From positions 1-29,418 of the IMG/VR virus record IMGVR_UViG_3300042865_001583: a stretch of DNA of 29,418 bases, one strand, 5' to 3'. The position numbers were made by a program, and so were the translations under genes. Within the stretch, counting starts at the first letter, position 1, and each line of letters starts with the position of its first letter. Of the stretch, positions 12,209-20,749 are shown piece by piece. The DNA is from a virus. Below the pieces are notes generated by a model that was given only the letters and a program-made list of their open reading frames with translations, had not been told where the DNA came from and made no database searches.

Positions 12209-12631
12209 TTAGGCGTCGAGCGCCGCGCCGTAGCCGTTCGGACGCTCCGACATTGGACGGCCAAACTTGTTGCGATCGGCATGGCCGGCAGCGCCGACAA
12301 CCCATCGCTCAGGCGCCCCGTGGCGCGTCGCGATAGCCTTCATCTGGGTTTCCAGATCCTTCGTCAGATCCGCTTGCCGGATGCAGTGCCAGTCATTCCG
12401 AAGCGCCGCCATCTCCACCATGGCGGCGACCGCATCGTCGAACCGGTCGAAGGCGCACCAGTCGATCGCAAGGCACAATCCAAGCGGCAGGATGCTGATC
12501 TGCCAGAATGGCTCGGCATTGGCGCACCGATGCACGGCCAAGTCGCGATGCACCCAGCCCTCGGTGTCGAAACTCAGGTCGCCCTGCCACTGCGGGCCCG
12601 AGCGAAGCGTGATGGTGCGCCGCTCGATCAT
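12209..12631 (-). CDS. phage tail-region hypothetical protein
   Basis: 140 residues from ATG 12631, chosen because it forms an ATGA overlap with the preceding gene. The N terminus is beta-like (RTITLRSGPQWQGDLSFDTE). A hydrophobic stretch with FWQISILPLGLCLAIDWCAF (about 44-63) is followed by helices rich in Ala/Met and a polar, Gly-rich end (GHADRNKFGRPMSERPNG). The hydrophobic stretch is short and interrupted by polar residues, so it is more likely a buried strand pair than a membrane helix. Three cysteines lie in the middle. No known family; position among tail genes suggests a minor tail or assembly role. Confidence 0.6.
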   Translation of the reverse strand: MIERRTITLRSGPQWQGDLSFDTEGWVHRDLAVHRCANAEPFWQISILPLGLCLAIDWCAFDRFDDAVAAMVEMAALRNDWHCIRQADLTKDLETQMKAIATRHGAPERWVVGAAGHADRNKFGRPMSERPNGYGAALDA

Positions 12632-12897
12632 GCCGCGCTCAGCATGTCTTCCTGCCACCAGGCAGTGTCCGGACGGCCATTGTCGCCCTCGAACTCCACC
12701 TGATAGGCATTCACCTCGACGACGGTTATCACCAGCGCGTCTAACTTCTCCCCCTCGAATTGAGAGATATTCTGGGGCGTCACCTGGACAACCTTGGGGT
12801 AGTCGGCGTCAGGCGCACGGGCCACCACCTTGCCGGCGATCCCATTGCGCAGATTGACGGCCTGCCCGATTTCGAAAGCGTATTTGCGCGAAGCCAT
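12628..12897 (-). CDS. small phage hypothetical protein, tail region
   Basis: 89 residues, with AAGGAG five bases before ATG 12897. The sequence begins ASRKYAFEIGQAVNLRNGIAG, a beta-strand pattern with a GQAVNLRNG turn, and ends in an acidic, Trp-containing segment (DTAWWQEDMLS). It looks like a single small beta barrel (an SH3-like or OB-like shape), a common form for phage connector or chaperone proteins. Its stop overlaps the following start by four bases and it sits 9 bases after the gp80-like gene. Function unknown. Confidence 0.6.
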   Translation of the reverse strand: MASRKYAFEIGQAVNLRNGIAGKVVARAPDADYPKVVQVTPQNISQFEGEKLDALVITVVEVNAYQVEFEGDNGRPDTAWWQEDMLSAA

Positions 12898-12906
12898 GAT
12901 TGCTCC

Positions 12907-13308
12907 TTATGCGAAGGTGACGGAAAGCTGGTTGGCGGCCCAGCGGAAGCTGTCGCCATTGAGCAGCGTCCGGCTTGCCGTGTTTTGCACCCACAACAGC
13001 ATATTGCCGACCGTTGCAGCATCCTCTATGCCCGCATGGGTGACCGTGCCGGCGTCCGCCGTCACAGGCCCAATCTCGATAGCGGTAGCGTTGTCGGCCA
13101 ACCCGGAGGTCGCGTTGGTGGCATTCATGCTGGCCGTGATCGATACACGCGAATAGCCCGTCGCTGTGAGCTCATTGGCATGAGACCCGGTGTCTGTCGG
13201 GCTTGCCGTATGCAGCGACGCATAGGCCGCCGTGGGCTTGGTGTAGGAGGTGATGCCAAGAATATGGTCGTTGAGCTTTTTCTCGGCGTAGTCCGTCAAG
13301 TTCGACAT
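12907..13308 (-). CDS. phage tail protein resembling the gp80-like family
   Basis: 133 residues. The opening (MSNLTDYAEKKLNDHILGIT) followed by YASLHTASPTDTGSHANEL is the recognisable start of a small family of phage proteins often labelled gp80-like or tail-fibre-associated: a short helix, then a beta sandwich with repeated Ala/Thr strands. Residues about 95-130 contain a VGNMLLWVQNTAS strand and a terminal FRWAANQLSVTF strand. It directly follows the tape-measure gene, the usual place for such proteins. The family call is from memory of its N terminus; its precise role in the virion is unclear. Confidence 0.6.
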   Translation of the reverse strand: MSNLTDYAEKKLNDHILGITSYTKPTAAYASLHTASPTDTGSHANELTATGYSRVSITASMNATNATSGLADNATAIEIGPVTADAGTVTHAGIEDAATVGNMLLWVQNTASRTLLNGDSFRWAANQLSVTFA

Positions 13309-13325
13309 TGCGTCGGCTCCATGGG

Positions 13326-16300
13326 TTAGGCTGCGGCCAACACCAGCGTCAGCTTGCTGTTGAGGGCCTTGATCTCTTGCTTCATGTCGGAGATCGTCGC
13401 GCGCAGCTCCTCGTTGTCGCGCGCGAGTATCTCCGTCTGGCGGTTGATTGCAGCGCCGACCTCACGATAGCCGCCGGCGTCGCTACGAACATTGTCGTTC
13501 ATGTTGCCGCTGCGCATGGCGTCGAGCATCGGCCGGAATTGGCGCGTCTGATCAGCCGGCATCACATACTCGCCACCCGCCAGACCGATCGAACCACCTC
13601 CGGCATAGCGCGCAACAACGCTATCAACACCATAGATGCCGTTGCCCACGACACCGCCGCCGGCATAGCCCGGAATGATACCGCCATTCTGGAAGCCGAG
13701 CCAACTCCATGCTGAGCCGCCGCCAGTGTTCTGAGCACTGCTCCGAGCAATGGAGACCAGCTGGCCGATCATGTCTCCGAACTGCTGCGAGTGGAAATTG
13801 CCGATCTGAGCTGTGAGAACACCCAGGCCATTGATGGCATTGACGAAGCGATCAGCGAGTCCGTTGATTGCCGCAAGAAGCGAGTTTTGCGTTTCCATAT
13901 ACGACGTCTGCTGCAAAGCGAGCGCATTCTGCGCGGCCAATAACTGGTCGCTTGCGGCCGATGTCTGATTGATCGCGCTGACGATCCGTGACGTGCCGTC
14001 GCCCGCCCCGATTGCGCCGGGAAGCTCTTTCAGCGCAGTCGTGACTTGGTCATAGATCGCCGTGTATCCCGACGATGATGCATAAAAGCTCTTAGCCTGG
14101 TCGAGCAATGTGGTCGCATACTGAGTGATCGTTCCCAGCGCCCCTTCATCGCCAGATCGAGCCAAAGTCATTTGCGCCGTGAAGTTCGATTGGGCGGCCG
14201 CAAGTTGCTGTTGGGGCGATAACGTCGAATTGGTTCCAACGGTCAGGTTGTTGAGATAGTCGTTCAACGACTTAGCGAACGCCTGGACCTTCTGCGTCGC
14301 AGCAGCCAATGCCGTCGCGGACTGGCCAACCAAGCCATTGAATTGCGGAAAGAGATCAATAAAGCCGCCAAAGCTGTCCCCGATCAAACCCGCATCATCG
14401 ACGATCTTTTGCGCCTCTGCGCGGAAGACTGCAGCAACCTGCGCCTGGTCAAGGCCAAGCGATGCAGCGTCGGCGACGTCTTGCTGATACTGCTTCAACA
14501 ACGCTGCCGCATCGTTGAGATAGCCTTTCCCAGTGGCCGTATTTAGCCGTGTTGCCAGGCTTTCGGAGAATTTGGTTCGCAGGGCATCCATCGCCGCGAT
14601 GACACCCCTATTGATGGCGTCGGCGGCATCCCCCGACGACATACCAAGATCCGTAAGGGCCGATTTTAGCTGCACGGCTGTGCCGTTCATCTGCTGAATG
14701 GCCGTTGCTGTTTCTGTCAACACCGGCGGCTGGCCAAGCAGCGTGAGCAGATACTTTTGGGCGGCGGCCGTCGCCGCGGCGATCTCGCCCTCACCGCCAC
14801 CGGCAACCAGCGGCGCGCTGCCAGCCGCCGCGGCTATGCGATCGTTGGCATAAGCTACGCGCACGTCGTCGATGAAGCCTTTTAACGTATCCGCGACCTG
14901 CTTGACATTGTCCGAGGCACCGGCGAACGGCGAACTTGGCCCAAGCCCTTTGTCGATCGCATCAAGCATGCCGCCGAACGACTGGCGGAAGGCGTTCGTG
15001 GTGCGATAGACGCTCTGATTGAAGGAGTCGTACACTCGCCCGATGCTGGCGAAGTCCTTCGCTTTCTCTGCCTGCTGCGCGAAGCTCTGCACTTGCGACA
15101 GAAGCTGCTGGAATTTCACCGAAATACTGCCCTGCACACCGCCAGTCATTTGCGACAGGAAAGTCTCGAATGCCGGGCCTGCGGCCTTCCATTCAGCTTC
15201 GGCCTTCTCCAACTCCTTGCGGGATTTTTCGCTTGCTCCGAAAAGGCCACCAACAAGGCCCGTGATCCCACCAACAACAGCGCCAACGGGACCAAAGGTC
15301 GCGCCAGCCATGGCACCGCCGAGCGCACCGGTGAGTGCGTTGCCCGACTGATAGCCAGCAACGCCGGCACCAACCAAACCGAGAGCGCCCTGCGCCGAGT
15401 TCAGCGATTGACTTCCGAAAAAGCTGCCGCCTTGCATGAAGCGGGTGAGATTAGCCGACGACAGCTTCTGCACCAGGCCGGACGCTGCGGTACCGAGCGC
15501 CTTCATGGCGTCTTCACCGCGCAGCAAGCCTCCGACCAAGTCATTGGCAAAACCAGACGAGATATCCCGCGCCTCGCGCAGCTGGTTATTGAGGCGCATG
15601 CCCGCCGCTTCGGTCGAACCAAGCGCCGTAGCGACGTCGGGGTAGATCCCGCGCAGCTGCTGGGCGATCTGCACGTCGTCCTGTGACAGACCGCTGGTCG
15701 CGCGATCGAACGTGATCTGGTCGTTAACCTGCTTCTTCGCTAGCTCCTGCGCGCGCTTGCCAAGTTCCTCGTTGATCTTCTTGAGGCGCGCATATTCGGC
15801 CTCATCGAAGGCCGTCCGGTTCTGCGACGCCTGCTGCTCCAGCGCCTGACGCGCCTGCAGGTTCGCGCGCATTTCTGCCTGCTGTCCGATGGTCTTTCCG
15901 ACCATGTCGATTTCGAGCTGCATCGCGGTGACTGATTGACGAGCATACAGCTCACGACCACGGGCCGCTTCGCTCAGGGCCACACCGACGCCCTTGATGG
16001 CAATGGCGCGATCGCCCTCGGCCAACGCCTGCGCCTTCGTTTCTTCCGTCTCGCGCGCACGCTCGGCATTGAGGCGCTGCTGATAAGCCACATCACCCTT
16101 CGCCGCAGGGCTGAACGCCGACAGAGACTGCAACTGCAGCTGCTGGGCTTGGGTGGCCTGCTCGAACTCGGTCTTGAAGTTGCGTACCTTCGAGGTGGAG
16201 TTCTGGACTGCCTGGGCGAGCTGTTCATAGGTCACACCCATCGCCTTCAGAATCGGCGAAGCGGCACCACCCGACGTCTGGACGTCGATCATGGTACGCA

Positions 16301-18374
16301 CCAGCAGCTCGTTCTCGTTACGCAGCCGCTCGACTTGCGCGATGTCGGGCAGTTGCTGCTGAACGGCCTGCGCCTGAGCGAACGACCGCTGCCGATCCTG
16401 CGCGGCCTGCGTAGCCGCTGCATTGCGGTTCATCGCTTCGGTGATCTTGTCGATCTCGGCGCGCTGCTGCTCGATCTGGTTCGTGGTGCCGAGACCCTTG
16501 TTCACTGCTGCCGATCGACGCTCCGCGATCTTCTCCAGCTCCTGCAGCCGCGCCTGCGCCTGGGCCAGCTGATCATCCAACCCAAGCTTGAGACCGATAC
16601 CGGTCGCACGCGAGGCAGCTGCGCCGATACGATCCCAGACATTCGAAGCGACATTGCCGAGCGCCGTCCAGAACTTCGTCGAGGTGCTGAGAGTTTCATT
16701 GACGCCAACGAGGCTGCTTTCCACGCCGGCCTGCAACACGCGCTGTGCCTCCCAGACGCGGCCCTGCGCAGTCAGGTTCTGGATCTGCCGTTGCATGGAG
16801 GCGTCGAGAAAGCCCAGCCGTGCGTTGAGCTGCTCGGCGCCGCGCACGGGATCCGCATAGGCCTTGCCGAGCATCTTGGCTGCTTCGGCGGCCTCGATAC
16901 CGAATACGGTCGCGATATCGTGGCCGATCTTCACGATCGGCTCCAGATTGTCGCGACCGATCTTGCCCGTCGATGCCAGTTCGGCGGCGAACTCGCGTGC
17001 CTCACGGACCGAGAATCCGGTCAGCGAAGAGCTGGACTGGGCAACCGAGTTGATGCTGCCAACCGACTGCCCCGAAGCGCGCCCGGAACCAAGCAGCGAC
17101 ATCTGCACACGCTGCTGGCTGTCGAGATATGAATTGAGAGCCAGCGCCGCTCCGGTGATCGAAAGCGCCACGCCGCCGAAGACCAATCGCCCCGCGGTCA
17201 GGAATCGGCCGAGCCAATTGACCGACTGGTTCGCAAAGTCGCCGATCGAGGCCTTCGACGCCACGAAGACGTCGGCGATCTGCGAGCCCTGCTGCAACAT
17301 GACGGTGCCGAGGCCTTGGCCACCCTGCAGCGAGACGATGACGTCCTGTGCCTGCCGACCGAGGTTGATCAGCTCATGGCGCGCAAGCCCGACACCGACC
17401 GCGAGCTTGCCCGATGCAGCGCTTGTGATGTCCTGGGCGTCACGCACACCACGCAGCGTATTCGTCTGCTGAACGAATGCCGCCTTGGTGTCCATCACCG
17501 CGGCGGCGCGCTCGGCCTCGGTGATCGCGCCGACTTTCGCGGCGGCGTTGATCTTGGCCAATGTCTCCTTGTACTGCCGGCCTGCTGCATAGAGCGGGCT
17601 GTATTTGGCGCGCAGATCATCGAGCTGCTTCCCATACGCAGCGATGTCGGCGCCGCGATCGGGCGCGACGGTCTGCCGATCGACGATCGCTTGCGCGGCT
17701 GCCTTGCGGGCCGCACCGACGCGCTCCAGCGCCGAGATCTCGCTGTTGTAGGAATTGATCGCCTTGAGCCGAGCCTGAGTGGCAATCTCGATCGAGATCG
17801 CGCCAACGCGCTGCGCCTGGTCAATCTCGGTCAGCGAAGCCTTGTAGCGCTCCGATGCCGCGAAAACCGGATCGTATTTGGCCTGCAGCCGCGACAAGGC
17901 CTGACCATAGGCCTCGATATCGGCACCGCGCGCAGCGGTGTCCGAACCGCCCGTGACGCCCGTCATGGCATTGATGCGGGCCTGCATCTCGGCGGCGCGC
18001 TGCAGCTCGGCGGTCTGCCGTGCCGCCGCCAGCGACACCACGCCATGCTTGTCGGCGAGCAGCTGCAGGCTACGGGCATATTCGGCCGCCTGGATATGGC
18101 CCTGCTCGAACGCACGCTCGATGATGGACTGCCCCTGCGCATAGCGCTGCTCGGTCCGGAACGTCTCATCGATCGAGCGGCGCAGGCGATCGTAATTGCT
18201 GGCGGCCGAGAGCTGACGGCGGGCCGATTGCTCGGTCGTTACCGCCATGCCCTCGGCCGTCTGGGCGACCGTGGTCTGCGCGCGCGCGACCGCCTCCAGC
18301 TTCGTCCTGGTTTCATCCAGGCCGGAGCTGGAGCCGACAACTTCAATGCGGCGGATGGCGGAAACGGCGACCAT
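13326..18374 (-). CDS. phage tail tape-measure protein
   Basis: 1682 residues, the longest gene here. It is predominantly helical coiled coil, as required for a protein that spans the tail lumen and sets tail length. Residues about 149-195 and 240-285 are a 91-residue-offset duplication (RGADI-x-AYG-x-x-L...AKY-x-P-x-x-AA and ...VGAI). Around 331-380 is the conserved tape-measure section (RHELINLGRQAQDVIVSLQG, then TVMLQQGSQIADVF). A hydrophobic helix lies near 390-414. A second Gly/Ala-rich, membrane-seeking region (GALGGAMAGATFGPVGAVVG) lies about two thirds along and may insert into the inner membrane during DNA entry. The C terminus has the YAGGGVVGNG / YVMPADQT pattern typical of these proteins. 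It follows the G-T chaperone gene, the canonical order. Confidence 0.9.
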   Translation of the reverse strand: MVAVSAIRRIEVVGSSSGLDETRTKLEAVARAQTTVAQTAEGMAVTTEQSARRQLSAASNYDRLRRSIDETFRTEQRYAQGQSIIERAFEQGHIQAAEYARSLQLLADKHGVVSLAAARQTAELQRAAEMQARINAMTGVTGGSDTAARGADIEAYGQALSRLQAKYDPVFAASERYKASLTEIDQAQRVGAISIEIATQARLKAINSYNSEISALERVGAARKAAAQAIVDRQTVAPDRGADIAAYGKQLDDLRAKYSPLYAAGRQYKETLAKINAAAKVGAITEAERAAAVMDTKAAFVQQTNTLRGVRDAQDITSAASGKLAVGVGLARHELINLGRQAQDVIVSLQGGQGLGTVMLQQGSQIADVFVASKASIGDFANQSVNWLGRFLTAGRLVFGGVALSITGAALALNSYLDSQQRVQMSLLGSGRASGQSVGSINSVAQSSSSLTGFSVREAREFAAELASTGKIGRDNLEPIVKIGHDIATVFGIEAAEAAKMLGKAYADPVRGAEQLNARLGFLDASMQRQIQNLTAQGRVWEAQRVLQAGVESSLVGVNETLSTSTKFWTALGNVASNVWDRIGAAASRATGIGLKLGLDDQLAQAQARLQELEKIAERRSAAVNKGLGTTNQIEQQRAEIDKITEAMNRNAAATQAAQDRQRSFAQAQAVQQQLPDIAQVERLRNENELLVRTMIDVQTSGGAASPILKAMGVTYEQLAQAVQNSTSKVRNFKTEFEQATQAQQLQLQSLSAFSPAAKGDVAYQQRLNAERARETEETKAQALAEGDRAIAIKGVGVALSEAARGRELYARQSVTAMQLEIDMVGKTIGQQAEMRANLQARQALEQQASQNRTAFDEAEYARLKKINEELGKRAQELAKKQVNDQITFDRATSGLSQDDVQIAQQLRGIYPDVATALGSTEAAGMRLNNQLREARDISSGFANDLVGGLLRGEDAMKALGTAASGLVQKLSSANLTRFMQGGSFFGSQSLNSAQGALGLVGAGVAGYQSGNALTGALGGAMAGATFGPVGAVVGGITGLVGGLFGASEKSRKELEKAEAEWKAAGPAFETFLSQMTGGVQGSISVKFQQLLSQVQSFAQQAEKAKDFASIGRVYDSFNQSVYRTTNAFRQSFGGMLDAIDKGLGPSSPFAGASDNVKQVADTLKGFIDDVRVAYANDRIAAAAGSAPLVAGGGEGEIAAATAAAQKYLLTLLGQPPVLTETATAIQQMNGTAVQLKSALTDLGMSSGDAADAINRGVIAAMDALRTKFSESLATRLNTATGKGYLNDAAALLKQYQQDVADAASLGLDQAQVAAVFRAEAQKIVDDAGLIGDSFGGFIDLFPQFNGLVGQSATALAAATQKVQAFAKSLNDYLNNLTVGTNSTLSPQQQLAAAQSNFTAQMTLARSGDEGALGTITQYATTLLDQAKSFYASSSGYTAIYDQVTTALKELPGAIGAGDGTSRIVSAINQTSAASDQLLAAQNALALQQTSYMETQNSLLAAINGLADRFVNAINGLGVLTAQIGNFHSQQFGDMIGQLVSIARSSAQNTGGGSAWSWLGFQNGGIIPGYAGGGVVGNGIYGVDSVVARYAGGGSIGLAGGEYVMPADQTRQFRPMLDAMRSGNMNDNVRSDAGGYREVGAAINRQTEILARDNEELRATISDMKQEIKALNSKLTLVLAAA

Positions 18375-18408
18375 GATCGTCCAGTCGTTACGAGGTCATC
18401 ACAAGCCG

Positions 18409-18771
18409 TCAGACCGGCTTGTTCTTGTTTCCCGCTTCGCGTTCCCGCTCGGCCTGGTCGGCCCTGATCTTCAGATATTCACGGTCCAGTCCGCGGATCA
18501 GCGCGCTGAACTCATCGAAAGAAGCAAGGTCGTCGAGGCCGTAGCGCTGCGCGAAGCGGTCGATCGAGGCGAAGGGGATCGGCCCTTCGCTCATGCCAAG
18601 GGAGCGATCGGATGACAGGATCCAGAACGCATCCCAGATGAAATCGAGCGAGGGACCGAAGTCGGGCCGCTCCAGATATCCCAGAGGCACCTTACGGCCC
18701 TCGGCGAGCCAGCCCTCAAGGATCTCGATTTCACCGCTCCAGGCTAGGTACCAGTGGAGGTAGTCGTGGAG
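18409..18771 (-). CDS. T part of the tail assembly chaperone G-T fusion (made by -1 frameshift)
   Basis: This frame continues the G gene after a -1 slip at 18771-18777. It gives about 120 residues from LHDYLHWYLAWSGE to a basic tail. The section from PLGYLERPDFGPSLDFIWDAF through the SLGMSEGPIPFASIDRFAQR block and AQRYGLDDLASFDEF is typical of the T domain of siphophage tail chaperones. A GTG at 18690 could start it independently, but the frame is open back to the slippery site and the upstream LHWYLAWSGEIEILEGWLAE is protein-like, so the fusion (about 253 residues with G) is the better explanation. The fusion protein helps load tape measure and tube subunits during tail assembly and is absent from the finished tail. 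It ends 34 bases before the tape-measure gene. Confidence 0.8.
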   Translation of the reverse strand, partial: LHDYLHWYLAWSGEIEILEGWLAEGRKVPLGYLERPDFGPSLDFIWDAFWILSSDRSLGMSEGPIPFASIDRFAQRYGLDDLASFDEFSALIRGLDREYLKIRADQAEREREAGNKNKPV

Positions 18772-19169
18772 TTTCCCAAGTCAGCACCGCGCGCCGCGGC
18801 GGCCTGACGGCCAACGCGGCTCGATGCCCAGCCCACGGCATCGCGGAACGTGACGAAGTCGGGATCGTTCAGCAGCTCGGTCGCCTTTTCGACGCTGTAC
18901 GGCGTATCGTCAAGATTGCGCCAGCCGAGCAGCAATGCCTCGACACAGATCTTCGCCTCGATCTCATCGACCACTTCGGGCGGTAACCCATCCGGATTGT
19001 TGCGCACGTTGGCCGGCAGAGCGCGCAACAGCTTGGCGCGAAGCACGCGAGCCTGCGGGCAGCTCTGGCCGCGCACCAGTAGTTCGAGATCATCCATATC
19101 GGGGATGTTCTTGATCCACTCGCCCTCTGCCGAGACCTTGTGGTCAACCTTCATATTCGCAAGTTTCAT
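18744..19169 (-). CDS. tail assembly chaperone G
   Basis: 141 residues. Its ATG shares one base with the preceding stop (TAATG). It is helical, with a DMDDLELLVRGQSCPQARVL segment, a LLRALPANVRNNPDGLPPEV linker and an ICVEALLLGWRNLDDTPYSV helix. The end (GNSTTTSTGT) is low-complexity and lies beyond the frameshift site, so the fusion form replaces it. In lambda-like phages the short G form is made in excess and the G-T form at a few percent; the same arrangement is visible here. The function is inferred from position, length and the frameshift. Confidence 0.8.
   Translation of the reverse strand: MKLANMKVDHKVSAEGEWIKNIPDMDDLELLVRGQSCPQARVLRAKLLRALPANVRNNPDGLPPEVVDEIEAKICVEALLLGWRNLDDTPYSVEKATELLNDPDFVTFRDAVGWASSRVGRQAAAARGADLGNSTTTSTGT
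18771..18777 (-). promoter_or_regulatory. programmed -1 ribosomal frameshift site GGGAAAC
   Basis: On the minus strand the heptamer GGGAAAC has the canonical X-XXY-YYZ form and is exactly phased: codons 132 and 133 of the G gene are GGA and AAC, so tandem slippage to GGG-AAA leads into the T frame. It lies 9 codons before the G stop. A modest downstream inverted repeat (CTCCA/TGGAG) may form a stimulatory structure. Confidence 0.85.
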
Positions 19170-19486
19170 TATGCACCTGTCGGGGTTTGCTGACGGAGCC
19201 GGGGTGTTCCGTCTTTCATGAACTCAATGCGCCAGCCGTCGCAAAACTCGATCGCGGCGACGGGAGCGAGCGACTTCGTGACCGGATGTGCCATCACGAA
19301 ATCAGTTTTGGCAGCGACGATGTCGAGGTTCGGCATCAACAGCACGCACTGTGCCGTGATCATCTCACCGATCGTGACGGTCGCGCCGAATGCGATCGGC
19401 AGCATGTCGGAGACATCCTTGCCGGTCTCTGTGTCGATGAACTTGGTGCCGGCACCGCCGCCACCCTCGGATACAATCCGCAGCAT
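19169..19486 (-). CDS. phage hypothetical protein between tail tube and chaperone
   Basis: 105 residues. After a Gly-rich start (EGGGGAGTKF) comes a beta-rich section: DTETGKDVSDMLPIAFGATV, then TAQCVLLMPNLDIVA and the IEFCDGWRIEFMKDGTPRLR strands. The alternating strand pattern suggests a small barrel or minor capsid/tail component. No membrane helix. It lies between the tail tube gene and the chaperone pair, where some phages carry an extra tube-associated or neck protein. No family is recognised. It ends at the TAATG overlap with the G gene. Confidence 0.65.
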   Translation of the reverse strand: MLRIVSEGGGGAGTKFIDTETGKDVSDMLPIAFGATVTIGEMITAQCVLLMPNLDIVAAKTDFVMAHPVTKSLAPVAAIEFCDGWRIEFMKDGTPRLRQQTPTGA

Positions 19487-19571
19487 TATTCACCTGTCGG
19501 GTTGTCGGGATTTGTCGGGGGTGGGCGGCGATGCCCCGACGACACCGCCGCCCTCGCTCGCGAGCGATCTC

Positions 19572-20054
19572 TTATGAGCCCGCCGTCGGGGCGACTTCAG
19601 TGATGCCGGAGGTGACACCGCAGCCGAAGGTGCGGGTGACGACAGTGTCGTTTTCACCGCCGCTGCCCTGCTTCGACGTGATAAGCGCCATGAAGTAGTC
19701 GATGCCATCGGTGCCGGTCGCATTGAGGCGATCCGGATTGACGACCTTGATAGGGTAATAGAGGTTCGTGCCCTCGGCCGCGATCAGCGCGGCCTGACCA
19801 AGATCGGTCGAGTCCGGATAGACCACGATCTCGGTGTCGCCGGCATCGCGCGCGCCTTTGGCCTTGCGGATACGGCCATCGCCGACGACGGCGCCGGTCA
19901 CGACCGAAGCCTTGTCGCCATAGGACGGCGTGGTGCGGACCATGCCAATTTCGGTCCAGGCCAATGCCGCATAAGCGGAGGCATTGGCAGGCGTCACCGC
20001 CTGGGAGGGACCGATATAGATCTTCGTGCCGCTGGCAGTACGAATATTCCCCAT
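19572..20054 (-). CDS. phage major tail tube protein
   Basis: 160 residues from ATG 20054, with AGGAG seven bases upstream; the GTG just before it is in frame but too close to the signal. The sequence is beta-strand rich: GTKIYIGPSQAVTPANASAY at the N terminus, TEIGMVRTTPSYGDKASVVT, an acidic VVGDGRIRKAKGARDAGDTE segment, a NLYYPIKVV strand, and a final GCGVTSGITEV strand. This matches the tail-tube fold of siphophages, which stack hexamers to form the tail lumen. Its place ahead of the chaperone and tape-measure genes is the expected one. The exact family is not proven. Confidence 0.75.
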   Translation of the reverse strand: MGNIRTASGTKIYIGPSQAVTPANASAYAALAWTEIGMVRTTPSYGDKASVVTGAVVGDGRIRKAKGARDAGDTEIVVYPDSTDLGQAALIAAEGTNLYYPIKVVNPDRLNATGTDGIDYFMALITSKQGSGGENDTVVTRTFGCGVTSGITEVAPTAGS

Positions 20055-20123
20055 CACTGGGCTCCTGTTGCTGAAACGCCTTGCCCAAGGGCCCTTGATG
20101 GGCGTCGACGCGAAATCGCGCCG

Positions 20124-20333
20124 CTATTCTTTCGGGGCGGCCGCGGCGCGGGTGGCGCCGGCAACCGTGATGGCGCCGGCGAGCACGCGGCCTTGATAGG
20201 TGGCGTTATCGACGGCATCGATGTCGCGGCTCTCGCCCGGCTTGATGCTCTCCGTCGGCGGCACACCATCCTTGGCACTGCCCTTGACGATGAAATCCAT
20301 CACTTCGCGCGTGTTGTTCGTGATCTTCGGCAC
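20124..20333 (-). CDS. small phage hypothetical protein
   Basis: 69 residues from GTG 20333, chosen because AAGGAG lies eight bases upstream; the open frame extends to 20405 but overlaps the previous gene. It contains NTREVMDFIVKGSAKDGVPP, an IKPGESRDIDAVDNATYQGR segment, and a short Ala-rich end. The KPGE...IDAVDN pattern is typical of small beta-barrel phage proteins. It sits between the tail terminator and the tail tube gene. Function unknown; a minor neck or tube-associated part is plausible from position. Confidence 0.6.
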   Translation of the reverse strand: MPKITNNTREVMDFIVKGSAKDGVPPTESIKPGESRDIDAVDNATYQGRVLAGAITVAGATRAAAAPKE

Positions 20334-20346
20334 TCTGCAGTCTCCT

Positions 20347-20745
20347 TCAGAAGTTGAATGTGTAGGGAACGACCATGGACAGCTGGAAATAGTTGCCGTC
20401 CTCATTGTCGTCGTCGATCAGGGGCGAACTCGGCACCTGACACTCGACGCCGGCAAACTTCTGATCGCGGAACAGATCATCGAGCTTCTTGCTGCGCTCC
20501 ATCCCCTGCTGCAGGCCGATGCCGCGTGTTTCATTCAACACAAGCCGGAAGCCGCCTTCCTCGCGATAGATCGGCGCGTTCACCGCCATGCGGCGCCGAT
20601 CGGTGACGACCGGGTATTGCACCATCAGGAACGGCGAGCCGTCCGATGGTGGCTCGCCTTTGGTGTTGACGCCGAACACCGGAATGCCATCCCATGTCTC
20701 ACCGAGCCGCTCTTCCACAGCGACGGTGACCTGCACATCTGCCAT
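20347..20745 (-). CDS. phage tail terminator-like protein
   Basis: 132 residues. An N-terminal beta strand (VQVTVAVEERLGETWDGIPV) is followed by a loop (NTKGEPPSDGSPFLMVQYPV), an extended RRMAVNAPIYREEGGFRLVL strand, a helix with GLQQGMERSKKLDDLFRDQK, and a terminal YFQLSMVVPYTFNF strand. This alternation of a beta sheet with one conserved helix, with a final strand ending in aromatic residues, fits the tail-terminator (gpU-like) proteins that cap the tail at the head end. It is directly upstream of the tail-tube region, which supports the call. Confidence 0.7.
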   Translation of the reverse strand: MADVQVTVAVEERLGETWDGIPVFGVNTKGEPPSDGSPFLMVQYPVVTDRRRMAVNAPIYREEGGFRLVLNETRGIGLQQGMERSKKLDDLFRDQKFAGVECQVPSSPLIDDDNEDGNYFQLSMVVPYTFNF

Positions 20746-20749
20746 TGGA

